Shown piece by piece: positions 12,587-27,339 of a stretch of DNA of 64,000 bases; within the stretch, counting starts at the first letter, position 1; every line of letters begins with the position of its first letter. The stretch spans positions 31,836,664 through 31,900,663 of the forward strand of contig NC_084768.1 of assembly GCF_028858725.1 (NCBI RefSeq), written 5' to 3'. A model generated the notes under the pieces. It was given only the letters and a program-made list of their open reading frames with translations. It did no database searches and was not told where the DNA came from. Source of the stretch: Colius striatus. Lineage: Eukaryota > Chordata > Aves > Coliiformes > Coliidae. The position numbers were made by a program, and so were the translations under genes.

Positions 12587-15500
12587 ATATTCCCAAGTGA
12601 GCTGTGTGGATGTTGGAGCCCACTGCTGTGACTTGGTGTGAATTTTCCATTAACTTGGCATGGACTAAATTTCAGAAAACCATCTGGAGTGGGGAAAAAG
12701 TAGAGGAAGGACTGCAACAGCACACAACAGGTTATGAACAGACAGTGCCTCCCCTGCAAGGCAGGCAGGGAGGTGAATGCACTCAGGTAAAGAGAGGAAA
12801 AGCACTCACTTCCTAGGTGACTGCTGTTAGCATTTCCCTCATCTGTTAGCAAAATGGAACTAGATATGAAATGTTTGCAAGGTGCCTATGCTTGAGTGGC
12901 CTGGCTCTGGGTTATAAAATGTCAGATCATCCCAGGTATCTCCCTGCATCTCTGAATAAACTGGCTGCAAGACAGAAACTAAGATTTATACCTGCCTTCT
13001 GCATTTGTGAGCTAACTCCAGGCAGCTGCACACTGGGCTTTTTTAGCTAAAACATTCTCAGATTTCAGTTGAAGAAAATAATCTTTGAAGATATAAATTG
13101 CCATATAATACAAAAGGGTGCTGTGCTTGAGCCTGAAGTGTATATAAAATATTAAAGAAGTCTGAGTCTAGGATTCTAACTGTAGTGAAATATACTACAG
13201 ACATCATTAGGGCTATTCATCTGAATGCTGCTACCACTAGGAATTGTCAGTGATGTATTTAGAGCTAGTACATGCCTCCAGAACTCATATCTAAATCAAA
13301 CTCCCGAGGAAAGGAACATTTGTGGTTTTGAGCAGTGAAAAATGTGGAGAACAGACTCTCAGATCCTGGATGTGGCTACCATGTAAATTAAACAAATAAA
13401 AACAATAGCTTTTTGAACCATGTTATTTGATAGAACCTAAGAGTGGGCTTTTGAACTGTGATTCTGAAAAAAGTGATAATAAGCACACAAGAAATTGCAG
13501 CTAGTTGAAGTCAGGCATATGTGCAAAGCCTTAGAGACAATTTCTTGTACTCTTGCTCGCATGAAAGAATTCCTTTATCTTTTAACTCTGCCTAGAAGAA
13601 TATTTATTAGCTAATCTTTTTCCCACACAGTATTCTCTCAATATCAGCTCCACACTTAAGTATTTATTACTAGTTAAAGAATGGCTTTGGGGCAGACTGT
13701 GGAGCGGTAGCTGCAGAAAAAGCTGTTCACTTTGGCTACACTCTGGAAAAATGTTCTGTGTTGTATCTCAAGATATAGTTCTCCAAGGCTGCACCAGAAG
13801 TGGGAGAACCTTCAGTGGTAAAGGCTGCTTTTTGAGTTAAAGTGAAAAAACATTCTATTTATCCTATACTTTTTGGTTTTTTTGACCAGACCTTACCTAA
13901 AGCCATGGGCAAGAAAGACCCTGCAGGGTTTGTCACTGTTCAAACGCGGAACAAGGAGTTGGTCTTATCTTAAAGTTTATAGCCTGAGCCTTCTGCCACA
14001 AACAAAGTAAGCAGACTTTCATACATGTAAAAGAACCACACATGAAACTGAGGGAACAAAATCAAAAGTATAGCATGGGGCTAATTCTGGTCTAAGCATA
14101 TCCTAGCACCCAGGAGTGCTGGTGCATGTTGCTCTGGTGTCTGCTTACACCAAAAGCTGCCTATAGAAAGGACAAAACTGCCATGCCCTCAGAATTTACA
14201 CAGACAAAACACTTATTCACCAGAAGCAATATATTCCTGTTAAAAAGTGGGAGGAATTGAACAATTTGGGAGGTTTGTTTGAGGAGGCTGGAAATAAAGG
14301 GTGAGACCACTACTCCTGTGTTGCAACTGTTGCTGTTGACTTGCCTCTGTCAAGAAAGTTGATACGGCCTCAGCTTCTCAGGCATTTGTGTCTATAAAAG
14401 AATAGAGGAAAAATGATTTCTTTATGTTCTTTGCTACTTTTCCTGCTTGCCTTGATAGCCTTGTTTCATTATTTTAAAACCAGTATGCATCCATAAGAGT
14501 GCATTACCACTGTTTTTTCCCATGTCTGCATTTATTTACTCATTTTCCCATAAGAAGAGACATAAATAACCCCAGAATGGGTTGGACTCAATCCATGTAC
14601 TAATGATGAACTACACATAGGCTGAAGATTTTAAAAAATGGCTTTGCTGTTGCCAGTATCAACATAATCAATAAATGGATACTCAGACATGTAAATACAT
14701 TTACCTGAAGGAGGAAAAAAAAAAGCTTTTTCCTCTTTCTACTGTCCTTTTGACATACTTAAATTAATCCATAATGAAAGAAACTAAATAAGGGAGGAAA
14801 AATGAGTAAAATGCTCTAGATGTAATTGATATTCTGGGCCAGCTACTCACAAAGTGCTGTTTAAGTCCAGTTGCAGTCTTCCTTTTTTGCCCACCCAAAG
14901 GGCCTTCAATTTCTGTAACTGCATAGTGCTGTTCAGCTTTTCCTTGGGAACATAAAATGATGTCTTCATTACTAGAATTACACTGAAATACCACCTGAAA
15001 ACTCTCTACTTTACAATTCACAGGACAAAGTTACTTTTAAAAGCAATAAATTCTTTCAGAAAAAAATGCTGGGTTTAGTGACGATGCTGATGGAATCCTC
15101 TGATTGAATACAGATAGATGTTTGCATTCACACTCAGCTAGATTCTGCTAGCTTGCCACAATGAATTATTTTAAAGGTCAAGGAGCAAGCACTTTCCATC
15201 TACAGAAGTGAATAATGATTGAATAATCTCTGTGTGTGTTGTCAGTATTGAATATCTGCAGATTTTGGCTCACATATCTTTGCCTTAATGTCCAAGGTGA
15301 CAAGTAAATTCAGCTTGAAAGGCGTATGGAATACTAGTGCCAGCAAATAAAGTCAGTAGGCTCAGCACATCCATCAACGCTGTGTGTTGGTCCTCAAAGT
15401 GAGACCATGTATATGGTGTCCTTTAAGACTCCTACTATCAGTTTCTAATCAAAGGAGAGAGAAACAAGACCATATTTCTCTGCCTAGGAATGTTTTTTCT

Positions 15501-18500
15501 TCTTTGCTTTAAAAAGCTATCTCTTGTTCACCCACTTCACACAAGATTATCAAGTAGTTACTCTGATGGCAATGTCCATGTCATACCCTTTAGCAGTAGT
15601 GAAAGGGTTTTAAGCAATTTAATGGTTCACAGAAATGGTAGGGAAAAGTGATTGCAGTTAAAGGAGATAAAACAGTCATGGATACAGTGGAAAAACAACA
15701 TTTATCATTCAGTTTTGCTCTACCTTTTAAGGACATTTTATGCCTGTGTCATATTTATCAACCATTTTCTTGAATCCAATATTTTGCCTTCAGAATGGGC
15801 TGAGGGGAATTTGGAGTTCAAAATTCTACTTCAGGTAGGAACTTTACCAAATGAGAATATACGCATTGAGGTCTAATTTGAAAGGTCTAATAGGAAAGGG
15901 GTTTTTTTTCCTAATTAATGTTACACATTTATTTGGCTCTAAGTCTTGAAGTTGCTGATAGATATCAGCCTTTGGAGGGACCTTAGATGGAACTTGCTGT
16001 ATTTTAGCTCCTTGCAACACCCAATCTGTAAATGAGTTTTGCACAGATCACTGTTCGACCACAACACATTCTCTTCTACTTTTGTGTTTCTTAATTGGGG
16101 TGTGCTCTAATTAAATGTACATAAACCTCACAGAAAAGAACTCTTAAAGGATTTACAACAATGAAAGTTCTAGTGTAAGGGGAAAAGTGAGTTACACTGC
16201 TTCTGTTGACAAATAGATTATGCAGCCAGTACAGACTTGCTTAGAGAGGTAAATACACTTGTAATATAAACTGTTTGCTCCATCAGCAAAATGAACATGT
16301 CTAGGTCTCACTCATGACACCTTAGAGACTGGAAAGAGTAATCCCAGTAATATACAGTAGTCATTCCATGGATTGATGTTTTCTACTAAAGCAATTACTT
16401 GGACATGTAAAAAATTGCATTTGGACAAGGAAACATCCTGCAGCAGGTAAAACAGAAATCCTTTGTGCAGATTGCAAATAGTTATTTTCAGTGTGCCACA
16501 TATCTATGTAGATTTATTTCCCACCAGGATCAACTTGGGATGACAGATACTATGGCTTGTGAAAACAAATTGTTGTCACAGAATTCAGTTTGAACGTTCT
16601 ATATCTGGCATTAACTATCAAAACTGCTGACTGTTACTTTGGTTGCATCTGAAGTCTTGCCTTTATCAGAAATTGCTCAAATTGACTGAAATTAGTCTTT
16701 AAAACATGTGAAAATGCACTATCACAATGGTTGGGAACTCATTTGCATATTAAATGTGAATGAAGCTAAGACAGAAAAATGTGTTAGATTATCTGGATAA
16801 ATGTGATTTATCCAGATTACAATTAAGGATATGTCAGTTTCATCAGGAAGTGATAAACATTTTATGCTGGACCTCAAAGCTAGTATTTTTACAGAGGCAG
16901 AATGATGTTCAACAGAACCTGAGAACCACTCTAGCAACCTATGCATTCCCTCAGACTCTAACCAAAGCATCTCAGTGTCAAGAAATGTTTCTCAAAACAG
17001 TTACAATTTCAGTGTGATTTGAATTAATTTTAGCCTAGATACTGTCTAATTTTGAGCTGGCCATACCAACCTCCTCTGTTAAGGAACTGCAAGGTGTTTG
17101 CCTCCAGTGAGACACACGTTGGGCAAAAGCCAACAGGAAATCTAAATTTCACATCCTACTTTCATTTGAGATTACCTCCTGCTTTCTCTGGATGTTAAAG
17201 GCAGTTTCACTCTTGACTTCAGTAGGAAGGATTTAATGGTTGTTAATAAAAGAACACTTCTTTATTGAACTCCTTTCATTTTGTATCCTGTTGGCTGATA
17301 CTTTTAAAAAAGGAAATGAGATCTGTTGAGTCACAGTCCTTAGTTTTGCAAAGCTTGGGGGGGTCCAATTAGAAGTAGAGAGAAATTTGAACAGCTGTAT
17401 TTTGCCACTTAACCAAGAAAAACTATTTTGTACCAGACATATATTAAAAAAAAGCTCCTTTAATTATGACAATCTACCAGCATGAAGGAAGTCAAAGTAG
17501 CATGGTTAAAAAGTAGAACTCTCTAGTATAGTACTGTTCAGTCTTGTGGGCTTTTAAACTCCCATCTGAACTGTTCACATCAGCTAACTGAACCATATAA
17601 TAATTTATCTTGATTTTCCCTGTCAAGCAGGGGGAAACCAAATACATTTATTCATACTTGTTATACTTGTTTACCTGTTCAATTAGGCTAATTGTGAAAT
17701 CCAACAGAATTTCCCTATGTAATGACGTCAAACACTGGAAAGCATTTAATGACTCTTTCTGCTAGAGTCTTTCAAAATTACAAAAGGGCCCAGGTTCAGG
17801 GCTGTTATTTAGTTACATTCTAAAATGTTTCTTGGACTCGCTACAAACATTTTATTCTCATAGACTGGACGATGTCTCCAGCATGACTAGTCCAGACTCT
17901 GGATTCACGCTCTCCTGACTTTGTAACAAATACTGGTCATCTGCCAATCTCAACTTGCTAGGGCTCCATCTACACTGTAATTGGAATGGAAAATGCTGCA
18001 AACTCCAAGCAGAGAATTTACTACAGAAAAACATACAAACAAAACTCAAAAGGTAGCCAAGAAAGGCATTTAAAAGATACCACGAGCTTTTAGGAGGAAA
18101 GCTCAGCTGAGATGGAGTTCAGAATATGAGAAAAAGTTAAAAAGGAATCAAATGTCATGTTATCACTTCTCAAGTGGTTCTACTTGTTAAGTGCCTGTAC
18201 CAGGAGTGAAAAAACCCACAATACAATGTTAGTATTTACATTGAACAGGAAAAAATATGAACCACCATAATGGAGAGGAATACCAGAGACTATGGTGAGC
18301 AGAAATACTAAGTGAAGTAAGTTTTTGGACATGATCACTGGCATATTTCACTTCCCTCAGATCTTCCTGGTATTAATGTTCTAATCAGGCCAATTTTATG
18401 AAGTCAAATATTCAACGTGTGGAAATAATTGTGTGCAAAGTATCTTTTTGGCAGCTCACTCTTCCTCAGAATGATCTCTCCAGAGTTTTTGAACTCCATC

Positions 18501-21500
18501 ATTCACCTCTTCTTATCTGCTTTTACCGGTCTCTGCTATAGAAGCTCCTTCAACCAACTGTTGGTGCAGTCCAACAGATGTCAGTGATTTCTCAAGTGTG
18601 TGGCAATTTATGTGAAATGCTTCATGTTGGTTAATTTAATTATTTTTTTACAACGAGAAAACTGGGAACTACTGTGGGATGTTTCCTGCCAAGAGAGAAT
18701 CTGCTTCCCTGGAACAAGTTTTCATGTGAAAAATAGTGGCCGGCTCAGACTGAGGCATTAGATGGGAACAGATAACCTCTAGAAAAAAATGTAAACTCTT
18801 CTGTCACTGCCTTTGTGAAACATTAAGACAAGTGAAATATTTCAGACCAGAAGAGCTGGGAATAAGTAGTGCTAAGTACAGTGGCCAAGTGTGTAATTCT
18901 TGGTATAGGCTGTTGAGCTGTTACTTTTGCACTTCTCTCAGCAGTCTGATCTGGGCAAAGCATGACAGCCAAGTGTGCAGTGTTGGGACAAAGCAGAAAT
19001 AATGAAGTGTTACAGCCCAATAGGGAATGTAGGTTAAGGACTTAAACAGGCAAAAAAGCAAAAGGGGAAGGGCTGATGCAGAACAGTCTGCCTGCCAGAA
19101 AAAGGAGTAGTCAAGAGGGAAAGGCACCTGCAGTAGTCATGTCAGAATGCTTGAAGTCTCCAGTCAGGATGATGGCAAATCATTTATTAGCATTTTGAAA
19201 TCCAATTTCAGTTTAAAGTTCAGTAAAGCCAAGCTAAGAAATCCTGTTCACTGCATTGAACTATAATAATAATTGTCCATATGCAGTACAGGATAGTTAA
19301 AAGTATGTAAATCTGTTTACAAGACCCTCTATAAACACAGCAGCATTAGGGGTATGAACATAGTTTTCTTTGGATCATTTGATCTCCAGAATTATTTCTG
19401 TTCCTCCTGTTAGAAATATAATACTGAACTGAACAAAGTCCCACTGCAGAAGTGAAAGCAAAAGAGACAGGAAGGAATTTAAGAACCCAAAGGTAAATGG
19501 GTGCAATATGGAGAGAAGAATATAAGATTTAGAACTACAGTCTAAAGTTGTAAGTGGTTCCTGATAAACACAAAACCATTTGATGCATTTGAAGAATGCA
19601 TTGAAGAATCTGAAGTTATTGAAACTAGGTGCTTCTGCCTGAGAGTGGCAGCTGTTAAGTACACTAAAAAACATCAGATGAAATTTTAGGAATAAACAGA
19701 GAAGATGGCAAGTGGAATGAGTAAGACTGTAAAATAGAGGCAGTGTGATACTATAAAATTCTTCTGCCTCCTTTCATGTGTGTAATGACCCAAATTCAGA
19801 GACCAACATCAGGTTTTGGGCACCATAGCGACAATCACTAAATTGGCAGCCCAGCTACCCTAGGTCTCTATATTCTTCTGTGAGATCCAAGAGGAAAAAA
19901 ATGGTGTCTGCTGCAGAGTTAGCAAGAGGGCAGCCTGCCAGATTAACTTTTAGAAAAGCTGGGGAAATTAAACAAGGCAACAGAAAAGCAATTTATAATT
20001 GTGTACGAAAGCTGGGATCTTGTAATGATATGTCTAAAGTGCTTGGGATTTGTGAGCCCAGCAACGTGCTAGAAAAATACTCTCTCGTTACACTAAAGCT
20101 AAGGATGGAATTGGTTCAACTGGCTGCTGTGAGGGTATATCTAGAAAGCACTATTTTTTCAACTTGCTGCATTTGTATCTCCAAAAATGAACAGGGTAGG
20201 GTCATAAGAGATCAATTAGATTAATTAGAAGTGATCAAGAGTTTAATAAAAAGAACATAACTATCCAGCTGTTGAGAGTAGTCCAAGAGGTAGGTATAAC
20301 AGGAGTAACTCAAAGATTTTGCTACTTTACTGGAACACCAGAAGTGTGAGCCCTTTCTGTTCAACTTCTAGATCTTACAAATAGCTCAGGACACAGAAAC
20401 TGTCTGCTTTTAACATTGTTTCCAGATGTACTCTTGGCCAGCTTTCTTCTTCTATTTGGACTCATCTGAATGACCTGAACCTTGGGAACACAATTATATT
20501 CTGGGACAAAAATGTTATTCTCTGTTAATAAAGAACAAAAGGTTGCAAGGCAAAGATATGTGATGACTTAGTATCTAAGCTGCTCTTTGCCTCAGAATAA
20601 AAAGCAGCAGGAATTTTGATTACTCCACCCATACTCAAGTTTCTATGCATGAACGCACTCCAAGATACTCAAGGGGTTGATTAGACAGCTTCTGATTCAG
20701 TCTTACAGAAACTAGTGTCCACTGAATCACAGCTGAGCAATTGTGTTAATAGCATATTGTATTTTCTAACTGGAAAAAATACAGCTGAGATTAATAATTA
20801 AAACAAAGCTATAGACTTTGCATTTCAACAGTGGTAACTAATCTCTCTGATAGGGCAGACAGGATATATTCATATTAGTAGTATGTGGACTACAACCCTG
20901 GTACGACACTAATGTGGGCATTTCAATCAGTATGCAACAGATCTGCCCATAGTTCCCTTGCAGCCAACCCAAAATCCTTCAGCCCAACAGTGACAGAGGC
21001 TGCAAATGGGCTGCAAGAGCCAAGGCAATTAAACGTGGCCAATTCCCAGCAGCTGTCATTGCCCAGAGTCCCATGACTGCCTCCTGGCCAGGCTGCCTCC
21101 TCGGTAAAGCCAGGTCTGCAGCCAGGACTTAACAGAAGGGGACTGCTGGCTTCCCAGGAAATTCATCACTATTAGCGTATCATGGATCCCAGGACCTATC
21201 CCATTGACCCACAAAGACTCCCCAATCTGTAGTTTAAGCAATATTGGTTTTGACTATTCAAATTATTCTGTCTTCCAATGAAATCACTAAGTTAAGAAAT
21301 GTACTATTAGTTTGCTGGAAGAGTATTTCTTTAGACCAAATGGACAAAAGAGCAGCCAGTTAGAGTACAAAGAATTCTCTGATGACCTCACATCTCATAC
21401 CAGGTGCATATCTTTTGTCTAATAAAAAGTGTATTTCATCACTGTACAAGAAAGCATATCAATAAAGAGAACAGCACAATGCCAACTGCTACCCACAACC

Positions 21501-22862
21501 AGTTTTATGACAGTCAGACCAGCCTGATAAAGAAGTGTAATCTAGACAATGCGACACTGCTTGTTTAGGAGTGCTCCAAGCCTTGCCACTATCTACTGTC
21601 ATTATTGAGTTTATTTGAACCATTCATATTTCAGTTGCTGTTTTACAACTGCTTATACTTTAGGTCTTACTGGTATTAATTATTTGGGCAATCTGTTAGA
21701 AACAAAATTAATTCAAGCTACACTACCCATGGATGAACTTAATTCAAACTACTTTGTGTTTAGAATAAAATGCTGAGAAAGGGTCTCATCTTGCTGGTGG
21801 ACAGCAGGCTGGTGTCAGAGTGAGTGTTCACTGGGAAGACACCAGTCCCTGTTGGGACTGGAACCAGCAATCTTGCAGTGACCTCAGTGGCAGTTTGACT
21901 CTCTTCTCTATAAACATTGTTCTTACAACACAACATTTCTTTCTACTTTTGATGCTGGAGTCTGTGGGTCTGTATTTCAATGGAACAACCGTTCATGTGC
22001 AGCCCATGGAAAATCATAACTATTCAGATCATTGTCTGCAACTTCCAACTTCCATGACTTATGACTAAACAAGAACTCACTGTTACTTAAACATGTAAAA
22101 TGAACCCTCCTCAGCATTTGCAAATGGCAGATTGGAAATCACACACTGTTTGAAATGGAAGGTGTGATATAGTGGCTTTTTGAAAATTAACTGGAAAAAG
22201 TACAGCATTTTTTACTGTAAATATGTCCAGTTGGTTACTGAAACAATCCCAGGTATCACTCTTCTACATTTAGTCAAACAAAAGTGTTGCTCTTCTCAGT
22301 GGAAGGCCACTACAAAGTCAAAATGCCTTTTCCATCACCTTCTGACAATCAATGTTTCTTTTCCCTAAGGGCAGACATTAGCATTTGAACACCACAAAGT
22401 TGGTTTCTAAGCAGTATTACTATTTAGGTCAGCATTAGGAAGATGCACAGAGTTTGGTTTTCCAAGCACCTGAAAAATTCAATCTGAATAATATAGCTGC
22501 TGAAAGTGAGCATTGTTATTCAACTTGCTGTTACAAATACAGGTAGAGTTGCAGTGCTCATGTAGAATTTGAGAAGAGCTTTCCCTCCTAATTGATTTCT
22601 GCCCTTTTTTTTTTTCCTTTTTGAGAAGGTAAAGCTGAAAAAACATGGGCTCTCCTGCTGGTGGGAATCTGTCCCATCAAGAGAGGGGTCAGCTGCTCAC
22701 AGCTGTGCAGTCAAGTATAGCTCTTTCAGAAACGTTTCCTAAAGATTATTTTTTTGCTTGTTGTTTGCCTTGTTGGTTGTTTTGTTTTGTTGTATTTGGT
22801 GGGTTTTTTAGGGGAGTGGGGAACAATATTTTCAAAAGTCAAGAAAGAAAAAGTTGCTTCCA
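12587..22862. other. Gene-free AT-rich sequence
   Basis: About 10 kb with no supported gene. The longest open frame (19,880-20,224, 114 codons) has no motif I know. The interval contains the hairpin at 16,791 and, at its right end, a T run (about 22,606-22,618) and a G/T-rich tract (about 22,748-22,815). Confidence 0.6.
16791..16817. repeat. Perfect 12-bp inverted repeat with 3-nt spacer
   Basis: ATCTGGATAAAT and ATTTATCCAGAT are exact reverse complements separated by GTG. It lies in gene-free AT-rich DNA, 43 bp after an octamer-like ATTTGCAT (16,741-16,748). No terminator or gene is associated with it. Confidence 0.9.
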
Positions 22863-22928
22863 GAGGGGTTGGACTAGATGATCTCTAAAGGTCCCTTCCA
22901 ACCCTACCATTCTATGATTTTATGAATC
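22863..22928 (+). mobile_element. CR1 LINE 3' end fragment
   Basis: About 66 bp in sense orientation: GGACTAGATGATCTCTAAAG, CCTTCCAACCC, then the ATTCTATGATTTTATGA tail. It is the only CR1 piece in the window on the plus strand. A G/T-rich low-complexity tract precedes it. Confidence 0.88.
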
Positions 22929-24218
22929 TCTAGGGAATCATATATACCAGCAACCACAGTCTTTGTCTCAGTTTGCTTGATATCCACTAAGAAAACCTTC
23001 CACATCCACCACCTCCCTGCTCCAAGGGAAGTTGAGCAAGTGTTTGAAAAGGTATGAAGATTTGTCACAGCACTGAGCTTCTGACCAGACCCAGCCTGAT
23101 GATAACTGAGGTCACACATCAGGCAGGTCCCATAGCAGTTTACCTAGCTGGCTGAATTACTGTTGCAAAAAAACCCTCAAAAACATAAAGGAGGAGCAGA
23201 GGACAGTGCTTTAAGTTGATTGTTTCCTGCCCATGCAGTCTAGGGTGCTTACTTTCATTTGTCTTTAAAATGACATAGGCTGACATGTTTTCAGGAGGAG
23301 TGGAATCAAACACACTAGACCAAAAAGTCAAAGTGAGTTAGATAAGTAAACAGAATAGATCAAGGAAACTTAGCTCCTTGGCAGTGGTACCAGTGGACTC
23401 CAGTGGAGCTTGTGTCTGGAAAATTGGACTCCAGGGCCCAAAGGGATTAATTTTTCATATTTATTTTCCTTTCCTGTTGCAATTTGGAAGTTCATGCAAT
23501 TAGGTCTCTCACTCATATTCGTTCTGCCTCTAAGTCCTGGATAGCAGGTCAGCAAAACAAAATAAATGAAAATATGTAGCAATTACATAGTGGGTTGGAA
23601 CACTTCCTTTCAACTTGCTTCTATAAATAGGACAACAAATGGAGCTACTGACATTATTCACTACTAAAAACTATTTCTGTGATTATTCTACATGCACTGT
23701 TTGCCTAAGTTGTATTTTAAATGCATAAAGTTAGCACAATATATAATGAGTTAATAATTCTGACTTATTACTGATATGAAGTGTTATTTCACAGTGTAGC
23801 AAGACTACTTACAAATGTACCTAAAAATATAATGTGAGCACTTACATATGGTAAGGGCTTTTACTAACAAAGACCCGGTAACAACGTCCTTCTGGACACA
23901 ATCCATTGTTTTGGGAAACTTGTAATCTTAAACTCAAACTATAAATTACAGTGACTGTTGGCATTCCATCAAAGTGGAGTCTTTGTTTGCAAGCATAACT
24001 CTTTTAGTTTTGTCTATTGGATTATCAGAAGGAAAGAACTCTGGATCCTCTGCTCAAATGCTAAGCAGAAGCAGCATGCCAGCTTTCAGACAGTCTTTAG
24101 AGAAATCAGCAAGGCTTGCAGTATGCTTTTTAAACTTTTATTTGAATGTCTGGATTTCTTAGGGCCTAAAGAAGTCTCATGTTTATAGTGGAGTGTTAGT
24201 GCTAAAAATCCTCTCTAG
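22929..24218. other. Gene-free sequence between two CR1 fragments
   Basis: Ordinary AT-rich DNA with short open frames only (60-76 codons). No repeat element or gene recognised. Confidence 0.55.
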
Positions 24219-24308
24219 CCATTCTATGCTTTGGGTTGGAAGGGACCTTAAAGATCACTTGGGTCCAGCCCTGCTGCCAGAGGCAGGGACACCTTCCACT
24301 AAATCAGA
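24219..24308 (-). mobile_element. CR1 LINE 3' end fragment, more diverged subfamily
   Basis: About 90 bp in reverse orientation: CATTCTATG, then GGGTTGGAAGGGACCTTAAA, GATCACTTGGGTCCAGCC and GGCAGGGACACCTTCCACTA. The body differs from the other copies (GGGACACCTTCCACTA block), which points to another CR1 subfamily. Confidence 0.85.
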
Positions 24309-27300
24309 TTTTTAGTATGCAAAACTCCATAAGGTAGCTAGAACCCCAACATAAGTATTTCCATTCAGGGGCTTCACTAAGCCCATCTGAAGGAAAGAGG
24401 AACATCTTCATTTACTTCATCAGATCCTGAATGCAGCTCTAAATGAGTGCAAGCTAGCAGGTAAAAGTTGAACACCACTACCTTGTAGCAAAATCAGTCA
24501 AACAAAAGCTTACTGGTGACTTACATGCCTGTTTGTGTCCTTTTAACTACAGTACAATCTTTCAGCTAAGTTCAGTGAGACTGGTCTTCTATTTATAGAC
24601 AGGTCCTTCACCATTAAGTTTTGGCTTTTCTAGGTTTTGCAAATTTCATTCTTTCCTACAAAATACTGCTTTTAATCCATTTGTTAAGCACTGTTGTTAC
24701 TAAAGTGCTCTAGAAGCAATTGGACATTTTCTCATATAGTAAATACATTGTTTTTCAGCATTTGTCAAGTCTATTTGGGTACAGTTTATTATGATTTATT
24801 AGGTTACACATCACCCCCAAGCTGGGTTATGGAATTCTTAAACATGATATGAAAGATGCAATCCAACTTCCAGGCAGTGTGGCATGTAATTGGTGAAGTC
24901 TGGGAATTGTAAATCTAAGCTTTTATACTACATAACCAGTGAATTTGTGAAACAAAATTCAGCCTTGTTTCCAAATCATACATCTGAAGTTTCTGCTTGA
25001 TTATTTAAGGTGATCACAGTAAGTTTGCTGTGTATGCATCTGTGGCTTATTACCAGAGTTTAGCAGGACTGAGTTAGTGTGACACATACCCAGTTGCTTT
25101 GCCTGGTTAACATGTTTCACAGCTCCTACCTATGCTCAAGTACAGCTTGGATATTCTGTAACTGGTGATATTCGTGTTTGCCATTGCCCAACTCCAGCCA
25201 TACTCCCAACTGTAGAGATGTGTTGGGCTTTGTCTCTGAATTCTTACATTTCTTTAGCCTGAAAAAGTGGAATCCTGTTAAAGTAAAAATAAGGATTTAT
25301 AAAATAGACACTGACTTCACTTTCTAACAACTTTATGGACCCATACACTCATTACTAAAGCAGCATTTAGAAAAAAAGAGATGTTGTCACTAACTTTATT
25401 CTGTACCAAACTTGTTATAGTGCCATTCTCAAAGGAAAAGTACAGATTCTCCTAGGTTCTCATAGGTAGGATCTGGGGGGGGTGGGGGCATATGTAAAGG
25501 AACTAAATACCCTTCATTCCTGGAATTCTCAGATCTTTAATCATGTTCTAAAGAGGAAACTGAAGAACAATTAAGGTCATATGCTTTGTCTTCCTAAAAT
25601 GTCTAGCTTAGTGCCTGTTGTAAGGAGGTACACTGCACTCTGATACTTGAAATAGCCATGCAGCAAACTGTGGAAATTGATTTTTAAGTCCATACATTTT
25701 TCTTTCAGTGATTTATTTAAAGCAGTTGAAAGATTCAGCAGTGGTTTTGCAGTAATGAAAATTCCACTTCTTGTAGCACTTGTGTCTTGGCTCAATAGTT
25801 GCTGATTTGCTCCAAAATATATTACATAATAAAATGGAATTTCCAGACAGAAGTCAGTACTTCACAGCTAGATATATATCAGGGGAAACCTCTTCTACAC
25901 TTTGGCTGGTATATGCTATTGGTTCTTGACAGAAATACTTTCTGGGTTACATTTGTTTTTTGTTCTCGTGAAGACATTTAGAGAAGGCTCTATAGCATAC
26001 TTCCATCTTCTTTTCCAAACAGTGGGTCATGCAAAATGTACCCCTCTTTTACTGGCATAAAATGAGATTTTACAATGAGCATGTAAATTCAGACTCCAGA
26101 AGTCATCTTTTTTGTGGTTGGTTTGAAATGAGCTGGGGTTTGGTTTGGTTTTGTTTATTTTGCAGGGTTGATTTTTTTTGTTGGTTGGTTGGTTTGGGTT
26201 TTTAGAGGTTTTTTCCTGAACTTGCCAATGAAAAGGTGATTTCTGAGGATGGCATAGATCAGAACTAGCAGAAGCAGCATGTTTAGCAGCCAGAAATACC
26301 CAATATTTGATGGTGGGGCAAGGAAGAATCACCATTTCTGAGGAAAAGTGATGTAGTATTCAAATTGAAATACTGGATCCATATCACACCCAAGGCTATA
26401 AAAAGATGATTCACAAAGAATGAGTAGAACTGAATCAAATTTCTATATGGAATATATCTAAGAAATTGAGTGGAGGACACAAAGAGAAATCCAAATTTCA
26501 TTTCCTGTGAAAATTGCAATTAAGATTTCAACAAGCAGTTGTATTCATCACAGAAAGTATCACTCCACTTGCAAAATATGTCCCACTGGGTAATCTAACA
26601 AGTAACATGGAGAAGCTTGTGCAAAGTAGAATAATGTCAGCATAAACCATTATGTGTTGATCTTATTAACTGTTTGAAATACGAAGGTAAAAATACAGTA
26701 GCCTGAACATAGTCTACTGAAATCACAGATGTTCCAGACTGAGAGGAGTACTGATTCATAACCTTAGGTAATCAGATTGTCATAATGAATATAAAGTGCC
26801 AATAAATCCACTATAAAATGCTCAGGCTCAGTACATGGCAAAAGGCATTAAAAAAGTTAATCTAGCATATATCAAAGTCTGTAGAACTAGAATATTACAT
26901 AAAAGAAAGTTAACCATCCATATTTGTGACCACTAGTTTGAATTAAAACTCCAGCTGTTCTATATGGAGAGGTTGGATCAATTGCTATCTCTTGAACTAA
27001 GGTATTTTATCAACTGAAAATAATCCCTCTCCTTTGACTTGGATGTGGTATAGAAAAAAGCTCCACCTGGTTTATCTGCAATAATACCATTTGGAATGCT
27101 ATACAAATCCCAGGCAGAAGAGAAGCTGAAATATAAACACATTTAATATAATAAATAGATCTCATTTTGAGGAGGAAATCTATTTGGGGGGGTGGGGGGT
27201 GGTGGAAGAAAGCAAGGTAGTATTGCAGTACAGGGAGCAAAGTAATGGCATAAAACTAGCAAAATGTATTATTTAAGTGATCTCATACACAAATGATACC

Positions 27301-27339
27301 ATTCTGAACACTCCAGTACTTTTCTTCACCTATATGAAG
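24309..27339. other. Gene-free AT-rich sequence with G-rich runs
   Basis: No gene recognised. It contains short G runs at about 25,475-25,488 (eight G, T, five G) and 27,185-27,205 (seven G, T, six G, then TGGTGG), and a G/T-rich tract at about 26,111-26,215. Confidence 0.55.

Noticed and set aside
19880..20224. 114-codon open frame with a basic start
   Set aside because: No family signature and no retroviral or cellular match I can recognise; neighbouring sequence is ordinary intergenic DNA.
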